Shown: positions 33,255-41,538 of the stretch, one piece after another
How positions within the stretch are numbered: the first letter of the stretch is position 1
How the letters are laid out: each line of letters begins with the position of its first letter
Origin: Microbacterium saperdae
GTDB taxonomy: Bacteria; Actinomycetota; Actinomycetes; Actinomycetales; Microbacteriaceae
Direction: 5' to 3'
Length of the DNA stretch: 64,000 bases
NCBI RefSeq assembly: GCF_006716345.1
Contig: NZ_VFOX01000002.1
Coordinates: 682,001 to 746,000 of the forward strand
Made by a program: the position numbers and the translations under genes
Notes under the pieces: model-generated
Databases searched by the model: none
Told to the model about the DNA's origin: nothing
Seen by the model: the letters and a program-made list of their open reading frames with translations, nothing else

Positions 33255-34241
33255 ATGCCGCTGTCCGTCCTCTACATCGGCGGGACCGGCGTCATCTCCT
33301 CCGCCTGCGTCCGGGCCTCGCTCGCTCTGGGTCATGAGGTGCACGTCCTCCATCGCGGCACGGGCGGCGGGCACGGGACGCCTCCGGGGGTGATCGAGCA
33401 TCGCGGTGATATCCGCGACCCCGAGTCGGTGCGGCGCGCTCTTGGGGGCCGCACGTTCGACGTCGTCGCCGATTTCATCGCCTTCGTCCCGGAGCATGTC
33501 ACGACCGCCCTCGAGCTCTTCGCGGATTCCGGCCAGTACGTCTTCATCAGCTCCACCTCGGCGTACCAGAAGCCGGCGGCGATCCTGCCGATTCGGGAGT
33601 CGACGCCCCTCCGCAATCCGTACTTCCCCTATTCGCGCGACAAGATCGCCTGTGAGGACCTGCTGGTGCGCGAATACCGCGCCACCGGCGCGCCGGTCAC
33701 GATCGTGCGGCCGTCGTACACCTACGACCGGACTCTCTTCCCGATGGACAGCGGATGGTCCGTGGTGGAACGGATGCGGGAAGGCTCGCCGATCCTGCTC
33801 CCGGATGGCGGGCGACCGCTGTGCACCCTGACGCATGCGGAGGATTTCGCCGCGACGTTCGTGCGGCTCCTCGGGGATCCGCGCACGCACGGCGAGAGCT
33901 TCCACATCACCGCGGACACGGCGATCAGCTGGCGTCAGGCCTTCGATGCGGTCGCAGCCGCGATCGGCGCCTCCCCTGACTACGTGGCGGCGTCCTCGGA
34001 GGAGATCGCGGCCAGCGACGGCGGATGGGGTGAGATCCTTCTCGGAGACCGCGCGCATTCCTCGGTCTTCGACAACGGCAAGGTGCGATCCCTGGTTCCC
34101 TCGCACGCACCCGGAATCGGATTCGCCGAAGGCGCCAGGCAGATCGTGGAATGGCACGACCGCACGCCCTCGGTTCAGGTCAGGGACCGCGAGCGCGAAC
34201 GCCTGATGGACGAGCTCATCGGGCGCCACCGTGGGGGATGA
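33255..34241 (+). CDS. NAD-dependent epimerase/dehydratase family protein
   Basis: A 328-residue extended-SDR protein. SVLYIGGTGVISSACVRASL gives the NAD-binding GxxGxxS/G motif; ISSTSAYQKP holds the SST/Ser position; and YFPYSRDKIACE carries the YxxxK-like pair (Tyr-Ser-Arg-Asp-Lys). It resembles GalE-like and isoflavone-reductase-like epimerases; a sugar-nucleotide or free sugar substrate is plausible given its neighbours. RBS ATAGGAG lies 7 bases before the ATG. It closes the sugar-transport operon. Confidence 0.8.
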   Translation: MPLSVLYIGGTGVISSACVRASLALGHEVHVLHRGTGGGHGTPPGVIEHRGDIRDPESVRRALGGRTFDVVADFIAFVPEHVTTALELFADSGQYVFISSTSAYQKPAAILPIRESTPLRNPYFPYSRDKIACEDLLVREYRATGAPVTIVRPSYTYDRTLFPMDSGWSVVERMREGSPILLPDGGRPLCTLTHAEDFAATFVRLLGDPRTHGESFHITADTAISWRQAFDAVAAAIGASPDYVAASSEEIAASDGGWGEILLGDRAHSSVFDNGKVRSLVPSHAPGIGFAEGARQIVEWHDRTPSVQVRDRERERLMDELIGRHRGG

Positions 34242-34247
34242 ACCCCG

Positions 34248-35147
34248 TCATCCGCGGTACGCGCGGGGGCTCACCCCGTGCACCTTCTTGAACTGTCGCG
34301 CGAAGTAGAACGCATCGGGGAATCCGACCTCGGCCGCGATGCTCGCGATCGTCCAGTTGGTGATGTGGAGCAGCTCGCGCGCCCGCGCCATGCGCAGCAT
34401 CGTCAGGTATCGCAGCACCGGCTGCCCGGTGTGCCGCTTGAACAGCGAGCTGAAATGCGAGGTGCTCAGCGCGACGGATGCCGCGAGATCCGACACGCTC
34501 AACGGCTCCGCGAGATGCTCGCGCAGATACTGCACGCTCTGCTCGATCAGCTCGTCGGTGTCGTCCGCCGCCGTGCGGCTCGCGGCGAGGTGGGTCAGCG
34601 CGTGCCACGCGGCTCCGGACGCGGCCAGAAGACTCGGCAGCGTGGTGTCGCGCTCGGCCCACTGCAGGATCTCGGTCAGCAGCGTCGCGACGCGGTGCGG
34701 GTCGTGCGGTCGTCGCACCGGGTTCTCGATCGTCATCCCCGCCCGCTCGAGGAAGCGCTCCAGCTCCGGGCCTGCGGCGTGGAACCACCACAGCGTCCAC
34801 GGATCGTCCTCATCGGCGCCGTACGCGTGCTCGTGTCCTGGTGGCAGGACGAGAACCTGGCCTCGCGTGACGGGGAAGTGACCGGTTGCGGTCTCGCACC
34901 ACCCCGCCCCGTCGACGCAGACGATCACGACGACCTCATCGATCGCCGTGGTGCGTCGTTTTCCGTGCGATTGGGCGCGAGGGAAGTACCCGCAGTCGGT
35001 CACGATGAGCTGGGGGGTCCCCGGCATGCGGAAGACCTCGTTCACGAGGGGCCGGGGGAGGACGAGCATGCGCTGTCCAGGGAATCCGTCGGGGATGAGC
35101 ACGATCCGAGTATCGACGGCGAGAAGCGAAATGTCCATGTCGACCAT
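34248..35147 (-). CDS. AraC-family transcriptional regulator
   Basis: A 299-residue regulator. The N-terminal half is a cupin-like sensor (EVVVIVCVDGAGWCETATGHFPVTRGQVLVLPPGHEHAYG), and the C-terminal ~100 residues hold two helix-turn-helix units: LSVSDLAASVALSTSHFSSLFKRHTG and IASIAAEVGFPDAFYFARQFKKVHGVSPRAYR. The sensor type binds a sugar, as in AraC and MelR. It is transcribed opposite to the alpha-galactosidase gene and next to the sugar transport operon, both of which it may control. It ends 6 bases from the epimerase stop. Confidence 0.88.
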   Translation of the reverse strand: MVDMDISLLAVDTRIVLIPDGFPGQRMLVLPRPLVNEVFRMPGTPQLIVTDCGYFPRAQSHGKRRTTAIDEVVVIVCVDGAGWCETATGHFPVTRGQVLVLPPGHEHAYGADEDDPWTLWWFHAAGPELERFLERAGMTIENPVRRPHDPHRVATLLTEILQWAERDTTLPSLLAASGAAWHALTHLAASRTAADDTDELIEQSVQYLREHLAEPLSVSDLAASVALSTSHFSSLFKRHTGQPVLRYLTMLRMARARELLHITNWTIASIAAEVGFPDAFYFARQFKKVHGVSPRAYRG

Positions 35148-35255
35148 CGGTTGACGCCTTGGTCATCGTGGCCGGCGCGCTCTAGCGTGGAGTCGTCGCG
35201 GGTGATCCGCGTCGGCGAAGAAGCTCGGCAGTGACCGCGGAACGAGGACTCGAAG

Positions 35256-37415
35256 ATGACCCACACAGCAACGCAGCGCCCGCTCGCCGCCGAAGACGTC
35301 GTGCACCTGCGTGCGGGAGGGACGAGCGTGGTCGTGCTCCTCTCGGATGAGCGGCTGCCGCGCATCCTGCACTGGGGTGAAGATCTCGGTGAGCTCCGTG
35401 CCCAGGACCTGGTCTCTCTCGCCGCGACGGCGATGCCCGGCATCGGCGACAGCGCCGTGACCTACCCGCAGCCGGTCCCGGTGCTCGCGCAGCTGCCGGA
35501 GGGGTGGATGGGCCGTCCGGGGTTGATCGCCGATCGCGACGGCGCCCAGTGGGCGGCGAAGTTCACGGTGTCGTCCTTCACGTGCGTCGACGGCGACGAG
35601 GCGCAGGCGCTCACCGTCTCGGCGGTCGATGAGCAGTACGGGCTCGACCTCGTGGTCGAGATCGAGGTGCTCCACGCCAGCGGGCTCGTGCGCCAGCGCG
35701 CGACGCTGCGCAATGCGCGTGCGGGCCGACTGCGCGTCGGAGCGCTCGAGCTCGCGCTTCCGGTCCCGGCGGAGGCGGACGAGGTCATGGATCTGACCGG
35801 ACGCTGGGCTCTGGAGCGCGTCCCGCAGCGTCGGGCCTTCGACGTGGGCGAGTGGGTGCGCACCTCGCGGGGCGGCAAGCCGGGACTCGAGCACACCATG
35901 CTCGTCCTGGCGGGACGGCGGGGATTCGGGTTCCGCTCCGGCCGCGTCTGGGCGACGCACCTCGCATGGAGCGGGAATCAGACCCTGGGCGCAGAGCGCA
36001 CCCCGGCCGACGTGCGCCGTCTCGTCGCCTCGGAGGTGCTCGTGGCCGATGAGGTCACCCTCGACGCCGACGAGCAGTACGTCAGCCCCTGGCAGTACGG
36101 GTCGTGGGGAGACGGACTGGATGAGCTGGCCGCGCGATTCCACCGTCATCTGCGCGCTTCCCCTGCGCATCCGGGCACTCCGCGACCGGTCATCCTCAAC
36201 ACCTGGGAGGCGGTGTACTTCGATCACGATCCGACGACGCTCATCGCCCTCGCGGAGCGCGGAGCGGAGGCGGGCGCCGAGCGGTTCGTGGTGGATGACG
36301 GCTGGTTCGTCGGTCGACGAGACGACACGACATCGCTCGGAGACTGGACGATCGATCGGGAGCGCTGGCCCGATGGGCTCGCTCCGCTCGCGAACCGTGT
36401 GCGGGAGCTGGGCATGGACTTCGGCCTGTGGTTCGAGCCGGAGATGATCAATCTCGACTCCGACCTCGCGCGCGCACATCCCGAGTGGCTCTTCGACGCC
36501 GGGCATGGAGCGGGAATGCCCTCTCGCCATCAGCATGTGCTCGATCTCGGTCATCCGGATGCCGAGCAGTACGTGCTCGAGGCCGTGTCGGCGTTGGTCG
36601 CGGAGCTCGACATCGCGTACATCAAGTGGGACCACAACCGCTATCTGCTCGATGCGGGCCACACGCCCACGGGCACGGCCGGATACCGCGCGCACACCCT
36701 CGCCGCATACCGGGTCATGGACGAACTGCACCGGCGGCATCCGGGGCTCGAGATCGAGTCGTGCGCGTCCGGCGGTGGGCGCATCGACCTCGGAGTGCTC
36801 GCGCGTACGCAGCGGGTGTGGCCGAGCGACTGCAACGACCCGCACGAGCGCATGGAGATCCAGCGCTGGACCGGACTCCTCGTGCCGCCGGAGTACCAGG
36901 GGACGCACATCGGCGCGGAGCACTCGCACACCACGCACCGCCAGCATCCGCTGTCGTATCGCGGCGAGAAGGCCATCTGGGGAAACCTCGGGGTCGAGCT
37001 CAACCTCCTCGTGGAAGACGAGGGCAGCCGGGCGGCGGTCGCGTCGTGGATCGCCCTGCACAAGCGGTTCCGCTCGCTGCTGCATGGCGGGGTGAGCGTG
37101 CACGCCGACCTCGCCGAACCGGCAGCCCGTCTCGAGGGGGTCGTCGCCGCTGACGGCTCCGAGGCCCTCTTCGCGCTCTCGCTGACGGAGCGCCCGCGCA
37201 CATGGCCGCTGGGGAGACTCACGATTCCCGGCCTCGATGACGACCGGACCTACCGTGTGACGAGGGTCACCCCCGAAGCCGAACCGCTAGGCGACGCGCA
37301 GCCGATGTGGCTCGCGGACGGCGTCGAGCTCCCGGGGCGCGTGCTCAGGGTCGTCGGCGTGGAGATGCCGAACCTCGACCCCGATCGCTCCGTGCTCCTG
37401 CGCTTCGAGGGCTGA
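35256..37415 (+). CDS. Alpha-galactosidase, GH36
   Basis: A 719-residue enzyme of normal GH36 length, without a signal peptide, so cytoplasmic. The N-terminal beta-sandwich leads into the TIM barrel: ILNTWEAVYFDHD, FVVDDGWFVGRRDD, GLWFEPEMINLDSDLAR. The catalytic nucleophile is Asp459 in YIKWDHNRY and the acid/base is Asp525 in WPSDCND. It releases galactose from alpha-1,6 galactosides such as melibiose or raffinose imported by the adjacent ABC system. It is transcribed divergently from the AraC regulator, across a 108-base gap. Confidence 0.93.
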   Translation: MTHTATQRPLAAEDVVHLRAGGTSVVVLLSDERLPRILHWGEDLGELRAQDLVSLAATAMPGIGDSAVTYPQPVPVLAQLPEGWMGRPGLIADRDGAQWAAKFTVSSFTCVDGDEAQALTVSAVDEQYGLDLVVEIEVLHASGLVRQRATLRNARAGRLRVGALELALPVPAEADEVMDLTGRWALERVPQRRAFDVGEWVRTSRGGKPGLEHTMLVLAGRRGFGFRSGRVWATHLAWSGNQTLGAERTPADVRRLVASEVLVADEVTLDADEQYVSPWQYGSWGDGLDELAARFHRHLRASPAHPGTPRPVILNTWEAVYFDHDPTTLIALAERGAEAGAERFVVDDGWFVGRRDDTTSLGDWTIDRERWPDGLAPLANRVRELGMDFGLWFEPEMINLDSDLARAHPEWLFDAGHGAGMPSRHQHVLDLGHPDAEQYVLEAVSALVAELDIAYIKWDHNRYLLDAGHTPTGTAGYRAHTLAAYRVMDELHRRHPGLEIESCASGGGRIDLGVLARTQRVWPSDCNDPHERMEIQRWTGLLVPPEYQGTHIGAEHSHTTHRQHPLSYRGEKAIWGNLGVELNLLVEDEGSRAAVASWIALHKRFRSLLHGGVSVHADLAEPAARLEGVVAADGSEALFALSLTERPRTWPLGRLTIPGLDDDRTYRVTRVTPEAEPLGDAQPMWLADGVELPGRVLRVVGVEMPNLDPDRSVLLRFEG

Positions 37416-37443
37416 CCGCGGGCCCTGACGGCGCGGCGGTCAG
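37412..37443. terminator. Bidirectional terminator between convergent genes
   Basis: CTGACCGC (37412-37419) pairs with GCGGTCAG (37436-37443), spanning the stop of the galactosidase gene and the end of the opposing membrane gene. It is short but well placed. Confidence 0.4.
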
Positions 37444-37931
37444 GCGCGCGGCCGCCGGCGAACGAGGCGCAGTATGACGCCGAGGATCAGCAGCACGACG
37501 GCGAGCACGCCGACGGCTGCGGCTCCGGCGATGTCGAAGATCGACTGGATCGGCCCGACGGTGAATCGTCCGCCCTCCACGGGGCCGTCGCACGTGAGCG
37601 CGGTGTTCCCCGCGGTGGCGGTGACGAAGCTGCCCTGCGCGTCCCATGCTTCCGGCACCAGCAGACCCTGCATGGTCATGTCGGGGCGCAGCTGCACGTC
37701 TCCCCCGTCGGCGATCGTTCCGGTGCAGTCGATGTCGCCCCACCGGTCCGAGGGAGTGACGTAGATCGCATGCGTGCCGGCGGAGAGCTCGACCTGCATC
37801 GTCTCTCCGAACGGCGTCGGCGGGGCAAGGCGGAAACCCGGGCTGAAGGCCAGGAAGGCGGCAGCGGCGAGCGAGAGGAGGCCGATCAGGATCAGGATCC
37901 ACCAGGCGCGTCGCGGCCGCAGCTCGCTCAT
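37440..37931 (-). CDS. Membrane-anchored protein of unknown function
   Basis: A 163-residue protein with an N-terminal membrane helix (ARRAWWILILIGLLSLAAAAFLAF, residues ~8-30), an extracytoplasmic beta-rich domain with two Cys that may pair (GDIDCTGTI and TALTCDGPV), and a C-terminal helix (IAGAAAVGVLAVVLLILGVILRLV) before RRRPRA. I do not recognise the family. Its ATG overlaps the HxlR regulator stop by 4 bases, so it is coupled to the regulator. Confidence 0.65.
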   Translation of the reverse strand: MSELRPRRAWWILILIGLLSLAAAAFLAFSPGFRLAPPTPFGETMQVELSAGTHAIYVTPSDRWGDIDCTGTIADGGDVQLRPDMTMQGLLVPEAWDAQGSFVTATAGNTALTCDGPVEGGRFTVGPIQSIFDIAGAAAVGVLAVVLLILGVILRLVRRRPRA

Positions 37932-38266
37932 CCGGAGTGACGCTCCAGATTCACGGATGCCCAGGCACCGAGCTGATCGAGGATCGGCAGCAGCCCCTGT
38001 CCGCTCGCGGTGAGGGTGTACGACACCGTGACCGGGGGGCCCGCGTCGACCGTGCGGGCGACGAGTCCGGCCTGGGCCAGCTCGGCGAGTCGATCGGAGA
38101 GCACGGTGTCGCTGATGCCGGCCACGGCGCGGCGCAGCGCGACGAAGGTCGACGGTCCGCCGCCGAGCGACGAGACGATCATGCCGTTCCACCGCTTGCC
38201 GAGCACGCTGAAGGCCAGTGTGACCGCCGCGTCACACGCATGGATCTCTGCCTCGGCGTCCGCCAT
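37928..38266 (-). CDS. HxlR-family transcriptional regulator
   Basis: A 112-residue winged-helix protein with the HxlR hallmarks: a cysteine near the N-terminus (IHACDAAVTLAFSVLGKRW), then FVALRRAVAGISDTVLSDRLAELAQAGLVART, and TLTASGQGLLPILDQLGAW. Family members such as YodB and HypR sense quinones or disulfide stress through that Cys and control reductases. It diverges from an azoreductase-like gene, a pairing also seen in Bacillus. A -10-like TAGGAT lies 6 bases before its ATG, suggesting a leaderless mRNA. Confidence 0.88.
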   Translation of the reverse strand: MADAEAEIHACDAAVTLAFSVLGKRWNGMIVSSLGGGPSTFVALRRAVAGISDTVLSDRLAELAQAGLVARTVDAGPPVTVSYTLTASGQGLLPILDQLGAWASVNLERHSG

Positions 38267-38302
38267 GACCCCATCCTACATGTGCTACGTTAACCGCTGT
38301 CG

Positions 38303-38317
38303 CTAGGAAAAACCTAG
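38303..38317. promoter_or_regulatory. HxlR operator between regulator and azoreductase
   Basis: CTAGGAAAAACCTAG is a perfect inverted repeat (CTAGG/CCTAG, 5-base centre) in the divergent promoter region, a good candidate for the HxlR-type regulator's site. Confidence 0.6.
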
Positions 38318-38343
38318 TGACTACGAAAACGAAAGGCAGCCCC

Positions 38344-38997
38344 ATGTCGCTGTTCCGCCTGGATGCCAGCATCCTCCCCGCGTCGTCCGCCAGCCGCTCG
38401 CTCGCCGACCTCGTCGAAGCCGAGTGGTCGGCATCCCACCCGGACTCCACGGTGACGCGACGCGACGTCGCGGCGGACCCCGTGCCGGCGACGGCGTGGA
38501 CGGATGCCGTGACCTCCGGCTTCGTCGAGGCGGCGCAGCGCACCGAGGGGCAGAACCGGGCGCGCGCCCTCGCGACCCGGTTCGCCGACGAGCTGATCGA
38601 CGCCGATGCGCTGCTGTTCGCGGTGCCGCTGTACAACTACGGCGTCTCGCAGCACTTCAAGACCTGGTTCGACCTGGCCTACACCGACGAGCGCATCAGC
38701 CCCACCGGCACGGCTCTGCAGGGCAAGCCCGCGACCCTCGTCACGGTGCTCGGCGGCAACTACGCCCCCGGTACCCCGAAGGACGGCTGGGACCACTCGA
38801 CCGGATGGCTGCGCCGCGTGCTGGCGGACGTCTGGGGCCTCGACCTGCGCGTCGTGCAGCGTCCGTTCACCCTGGTCGGCGTCAACCCTGCCCTCGATGC
38901 CTTCGCCGACACGGCTCGCGAGCTCAAGGAGAACGCCGAGAGCGACGCGCGCACCTACGGCCGCGAGATCGCGGCGCTCCGCGGCAACGTCGCCTGA
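38344..38997 (+). CDS. azoR: FMN-dependent NADH-azoreductase/quinone reductase
   Basis: A 217-residue flavodoxin-fold reductase. LFRLDASILPASSASRSLADLVEAEW is the FMN-phosphate-binding start; DADALLFAVPLYNYGVSQHFKTWFD is the conserved AzoR core; and TLVTVLGGNY the third flavin loop. These enzymes reduce quinones and azo dyes by two-electron steps and protect against electrophile stress. The ATG at 38344 follows GAAAGG; an upstream in-frame ATG at 38317 lies on the operator and is less likely. The partner HxlR regulator is divergent. Confidence 0.85.
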   Translation: MSLFRLDASILPASSASRSLADLVEAEWSASHPDSTVTRRDVAADPVPATAWTDAVTSGFVEAAQRTEGQNRARALATRFADELIDADALLFAVPLYNYGVSQHFKTWFDLAYTDERISPTGTALQGKPATLVTVLGGNYAPGTPKDGWDHSTGWLRRVLADVWGLDLRVVQRPFTLVGVNPALDAFADTARELKENAESDARTYGREIAALRGNVA

Positions 38998-39023
38998 GAC
39001 GGACGGCGGACCGGGGAGCGCGC

Positions 39024-40118
39024 TCAGCCGGCGGTCGGAAACGGATGCGGCAGCCACACCGTCACGATCAGTCCGCCCTCGGCGCGGGGCGTCAGCACCA
39101 GCGTGCCGTCGTGCGCCTCGGTGATGCGTTGAGCGATCGCGAGGCCGAGTCCGACGCCGACATGATCCTCGCTGCGCGTGCGCTCGGCGCCGCGCTGGAA
39201 GGGCTCGACGAGGGTCGCGACCCGGTGCGCCGTGATCGGCTCCCCGGTGTTCTCGACCACGAGGGCGACCGCGTGCGGCAGTGCGTGGGTGCGGATCGCC
39301 ACGTGCCCGCCGAAGGACAGGTTGTGCACGAGCGCGTTGTGCACGAGGTTGGTGGCCAGCTGCTGCAGCAGCGCCGATGATCCGCGCACCATTGCAGGGT
39401 CGCCTCCGACGTCGATCGTGATGCCCCGACGGTCCGCCAGCGGCAGCAGCTGTTCCACCGCCTCTTCAGAGAGCAGCGAGAGATCGAGGATCTCCCGTGT
39501 GAACGCCCGACGATCGGCCCGGCTGAGCAGCAGCAGCGCCTCGGTCAGGTCGATCGCGCGGGTGTTGACCTCCCGCAGGCGTGCGATGAGCGCATCGATG
39601 TCACGCTCGGGATCGGTGCGGGCGACCTCCAGCAGCGTCTGCGAGATCGCCAGCGGCGTGCGCAGTTCGTGCGAGGCGTTCGCTGCGAAGCGCTGCTGTT
39701 CCGCCACGTGCGCTTCGAGCCGGTCGAGCATCGAGTCGAACACATCGGCCAGGTCGCGGAACTCGTCGCGCGGACCCTCGAGTGCCACGCGGTGCGACAG
39801 CGACCCCTGGGCGGCGAGCTGCGCGGCGCGGCTGATCCGGTCGAGCGGCGCGAGCATGCGGCCGGCCAGCAGCCATCCTCCGGCGAGGCCGAACACGAGG
39901 AGCACGATCATCACGACGACGGCGACCGGGAGGAATGCCCGGATCAGGTCGGAGCGGTTCGGCACGAAGAACTCCGTGACGGGGATCTGCACGTCCGGTA
40001 CATACCGCAGCAGGTAGGCGGCCACGGCGGCGAGCAGCAGCCCTCCCGACACCACGACGATGCCCGCATAGCTCAGGGTGAGCTTGAGGCGCGCGCTCAT
40101 CCCGCGGCGTCTACGCAT
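39024..40118 (-). CDS. Sensor histidine kinase
   Basis: A 364-residue membrane kinase. Two membrane helices (SYAGIVVVSGGLLLAAVAAYLL and FLPVAVVVMIVLLVFGLAG) flank a very short external loop of about 25 residues, followed by a HAMP-like segment (RMLAPLDRISRAAQLAAQG). The phospho-accepting His is in NASHELRTPL (His150). ATP-binding motifs are LVHNALVHN (N box), VVENTGEPI and VGVGLGLAIAQ (G2 box). It partners the response regulator, whose stop it overlaps. ATGs at 40118, 40124 and 40148 are all possible starts. The small sensor loop suggests sensing at or in the membrane, as in VanS-like cell-wall kinases. Confidence 0.9.
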   Translation of the reverse strand: MRRRRGMSARLKLTLSYAGIVVVSGGLLLAAVAAYLLRYVPDVQIPVTEFFVPNRSDLIRAFLPVAVVVMIVLLVFGLAGGWLLAGRMLAPLDRISRAAQLAAQGSLSHRVALEGPRDEFRDLADVFDSMLDRLEAHVAEQQRFAANASHELRTPLAISQTLLEVARTDPERDIDALIARLREVNTRAIDLTEALLLLSRADRRAFTREILDLSLLSEEAVEQLLPLADRRGITIDVGGDPAMVRGSSALLQQLATNLVHNALVHNLSFGGHVAIRTHALPHAVALVVENTGEPITAHRVATLVEPFQRGAERTRSEDHVGVGLGLAIAQRITEAHDGTLVLTPRAEGGLIVTVWLPHPFPTAG

Positions 40119-40782
40119 CGGCATCCGTCCCGATCCGATAGCCGACACCGGGGACGGTGAGGATGAGCCACGGCTCCCCGAGCCGTTTGCGCAGCGACGA
40201 CACCGTGATGCGCACGGCGTTCGTGAACGGGTCGGCGTTCTCGTCCCAGGCCCGCTCCAGCAGCTGTTCGGCGCTCACCACGCCGCCGTCGGCGTCGATC
40301 AGCACCTCCAGCACCGCGAACTGCTTGCGGGTCAGGGCGACGTAGCGGCCGTCGCGGAACACCTCGCGCCGGAAGGGGTCGAGTCGCAGGCCGGCGACCT
40401 CCAGCACGGGCGGGCGCACGCGCTGACGGCGACGGTCCAGCGCCCGCAGACGCAGCACGAGCTCCCGCAGTTCGAACGGCTTGGTGAGGTAGTCGTCGGC
40501 GCCGAGCTCGAACCCGGAGGCCTTGTCGTCGAGGTGGTCGGCCGCCGTCAGCATGAGGATCGGGATGCCGCTGCCGGATGCCACGATCCACCGCGCGATC
40601 TCGTCGCCGTTCGGGCCCGGGATGTCGCGGTCGAGCACGGCGAGGTCGTAGGAGTTGATGCTCAGCAGCTCGAGCGCCGCGTCGCCGTCGCCGGCGATGT
40701 CGGCGGCGATCGCCTCCAGCCGCAACCCGTCGCGGACGGCCTCGGCGAGGTAGGGCTCGTCCTCGACGATCAGCACACGCAT
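40111..40782 (-). CDS. OmpR/PhoB-family response regulator
   Basis: A 223-residue regulator. The receiver domain has the acidic pocket VEDEP (Asp8), the phosphoacceptor Asp51 (LDRDIPGPNGDE), Thr79 and Lys101 (LTKPF). The winged-helix output domain contains VALTRKQFAVLEVLIDADGG and NAVRITVSSLRKRLGEP, ending VPGVGYRIG. It is activated by the kinase gene that overlaps its 3' end. It diverges from the VanY/alanine racemase/ligase operon across 87 bases, which it probably controls. Confidence 0.92.
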   Translation of the reverse strand: MRVLIVEDEPYLAEAVRDGLRLEAIAADIAGDGDAALELLSINSYDLAVLDRDIPGPNGDEIARWIVASGSGIPILMLTAADHLDDKASGFELGADDYLTKPFELRELVLRLRALDRRRQRVRPPVLEVAGLRLDPFRREVFRDGRYVALTRKQFAVLEVLIDADGGVVSAEQLLERAWDENADPFTNAVRITVSSLRKRLGEPWLILTVPGVGYRIGTDADA

Positions 40783-40815
40783 GGCTCAGATCCTACGCAC
40801 CGCCGTATATCGGGA

Positions 40816-40836
40816 GCATATGAAGAACCGCATACG
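40816..40836. promoter_or_regulatory. Candidate response-regulator repeats upstream of the vanY-like gene
   Basis: GCATATG (40816-40822) and GCATACG (40830-40836) are direct half-site-like repeats 14 bases apart in the gap between regulator and carboxypeptidase gene. OmpR-type regulators bind such repeats; the link is inferred. Confidence 0.3.
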
Positions 40837-40869
40837 CCCCGGCAACAGGTCGCTGAGTTGGCTGGAGAC

Positions 40870-41538
40870 ATGAACAGCACCACCGTGTCTCCTCCATCCC
40901 GTGTACGGCGCCGTCGAAGGATCGTCCTCACGGTCGTCGGCCTCATCGCCGCGGTCATCGTCGCGTTCGCCGTGCAGCAGTCGCTCGCCGCGGCATCCGC
41001 CGCCGTCCCCTCGGGACAGGGCACCGCGACCGGGGAGGCGATGCCGAGCGGAGCGATCGACGGGTCCGTCGTCGCGCCGAGCGAGGTCGACGGAGTGATC
41101 CGCGACGGCGACCAGCCGACCGTGTTCGACGTGGACCGGGTCGCGGTGTCGAAGCTCGATCCGGCGCTGCTCGCGGCGTTGCAGCGCGCAGCCACGGATG
41201 CCGCCGACTCCGGGGTGACCTTCCTCGTCAACAGCGGTTGGCGTTCACCGGTGCTGCAGGACCGGATGCTGCAGGACGCGATCTCGCACTACGGCTCCGA
41301 GGCCGAGGCCGCGCGCTGGGTCGCCTCCTCCACCACCTCTGCGCACGTCTCGGGCGACGCGGTCGACCTCGGGCCGCTCCCGACTCTGGACTGGCTGGCG
41401 CAGCACGGCGCCGACTACGGCCTGTGCCAGATCTACGGAAATGAGTCCTGGCACTACGAGCTGCGACCCGAGGCGGCCGCGCAGGGCTGCCCGCAGATGT
41501 ACAACGACCCGACCGAAGATCCGAGGATGCAGCGATGA
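40870..41538 (+). CDS. VanY-like D-alanyl-D-alanine carboxypeptidase (M15B)
   Basis: A 222-residue enzyme anchored by one N-terminal helix (IVLTVVGLIAAVIVAFAV, residues ~18-35). The catalytic domain has the zinc motif SAHVSGDAVD (His159, Asp166) and the second His in ESWHYEL (Glu192, His195), preceded by SGWRSPVLQ. It faces outward and trims the last D-Ala of peptidoglycan stems, as VanY does. Its stop overlaps the alanine racemase start, so the two are coupled. The ATG at 40870 follows GGAGAC. Confidence 0.88.
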   Translation: MNSTTVSPPSRVRRRRRIVLTVVGLIAAVIVAFAVQQSLAAASAAVPSGQGTATGEAMPSGAIDGSVVAPSEVDGVIRDGDQPTVFDVDRVAVSKLDPALLAALQRAATDAADSGVTFLVNSGWRSPVLQDRMLQDAISHYGSEAEAARWVASSTTSAHVSGDAVDLGPLPTLDWLAQHGADYGLCQIYGNESWHYELRPEAAAQGCPQMYNDPTEDPRMQR

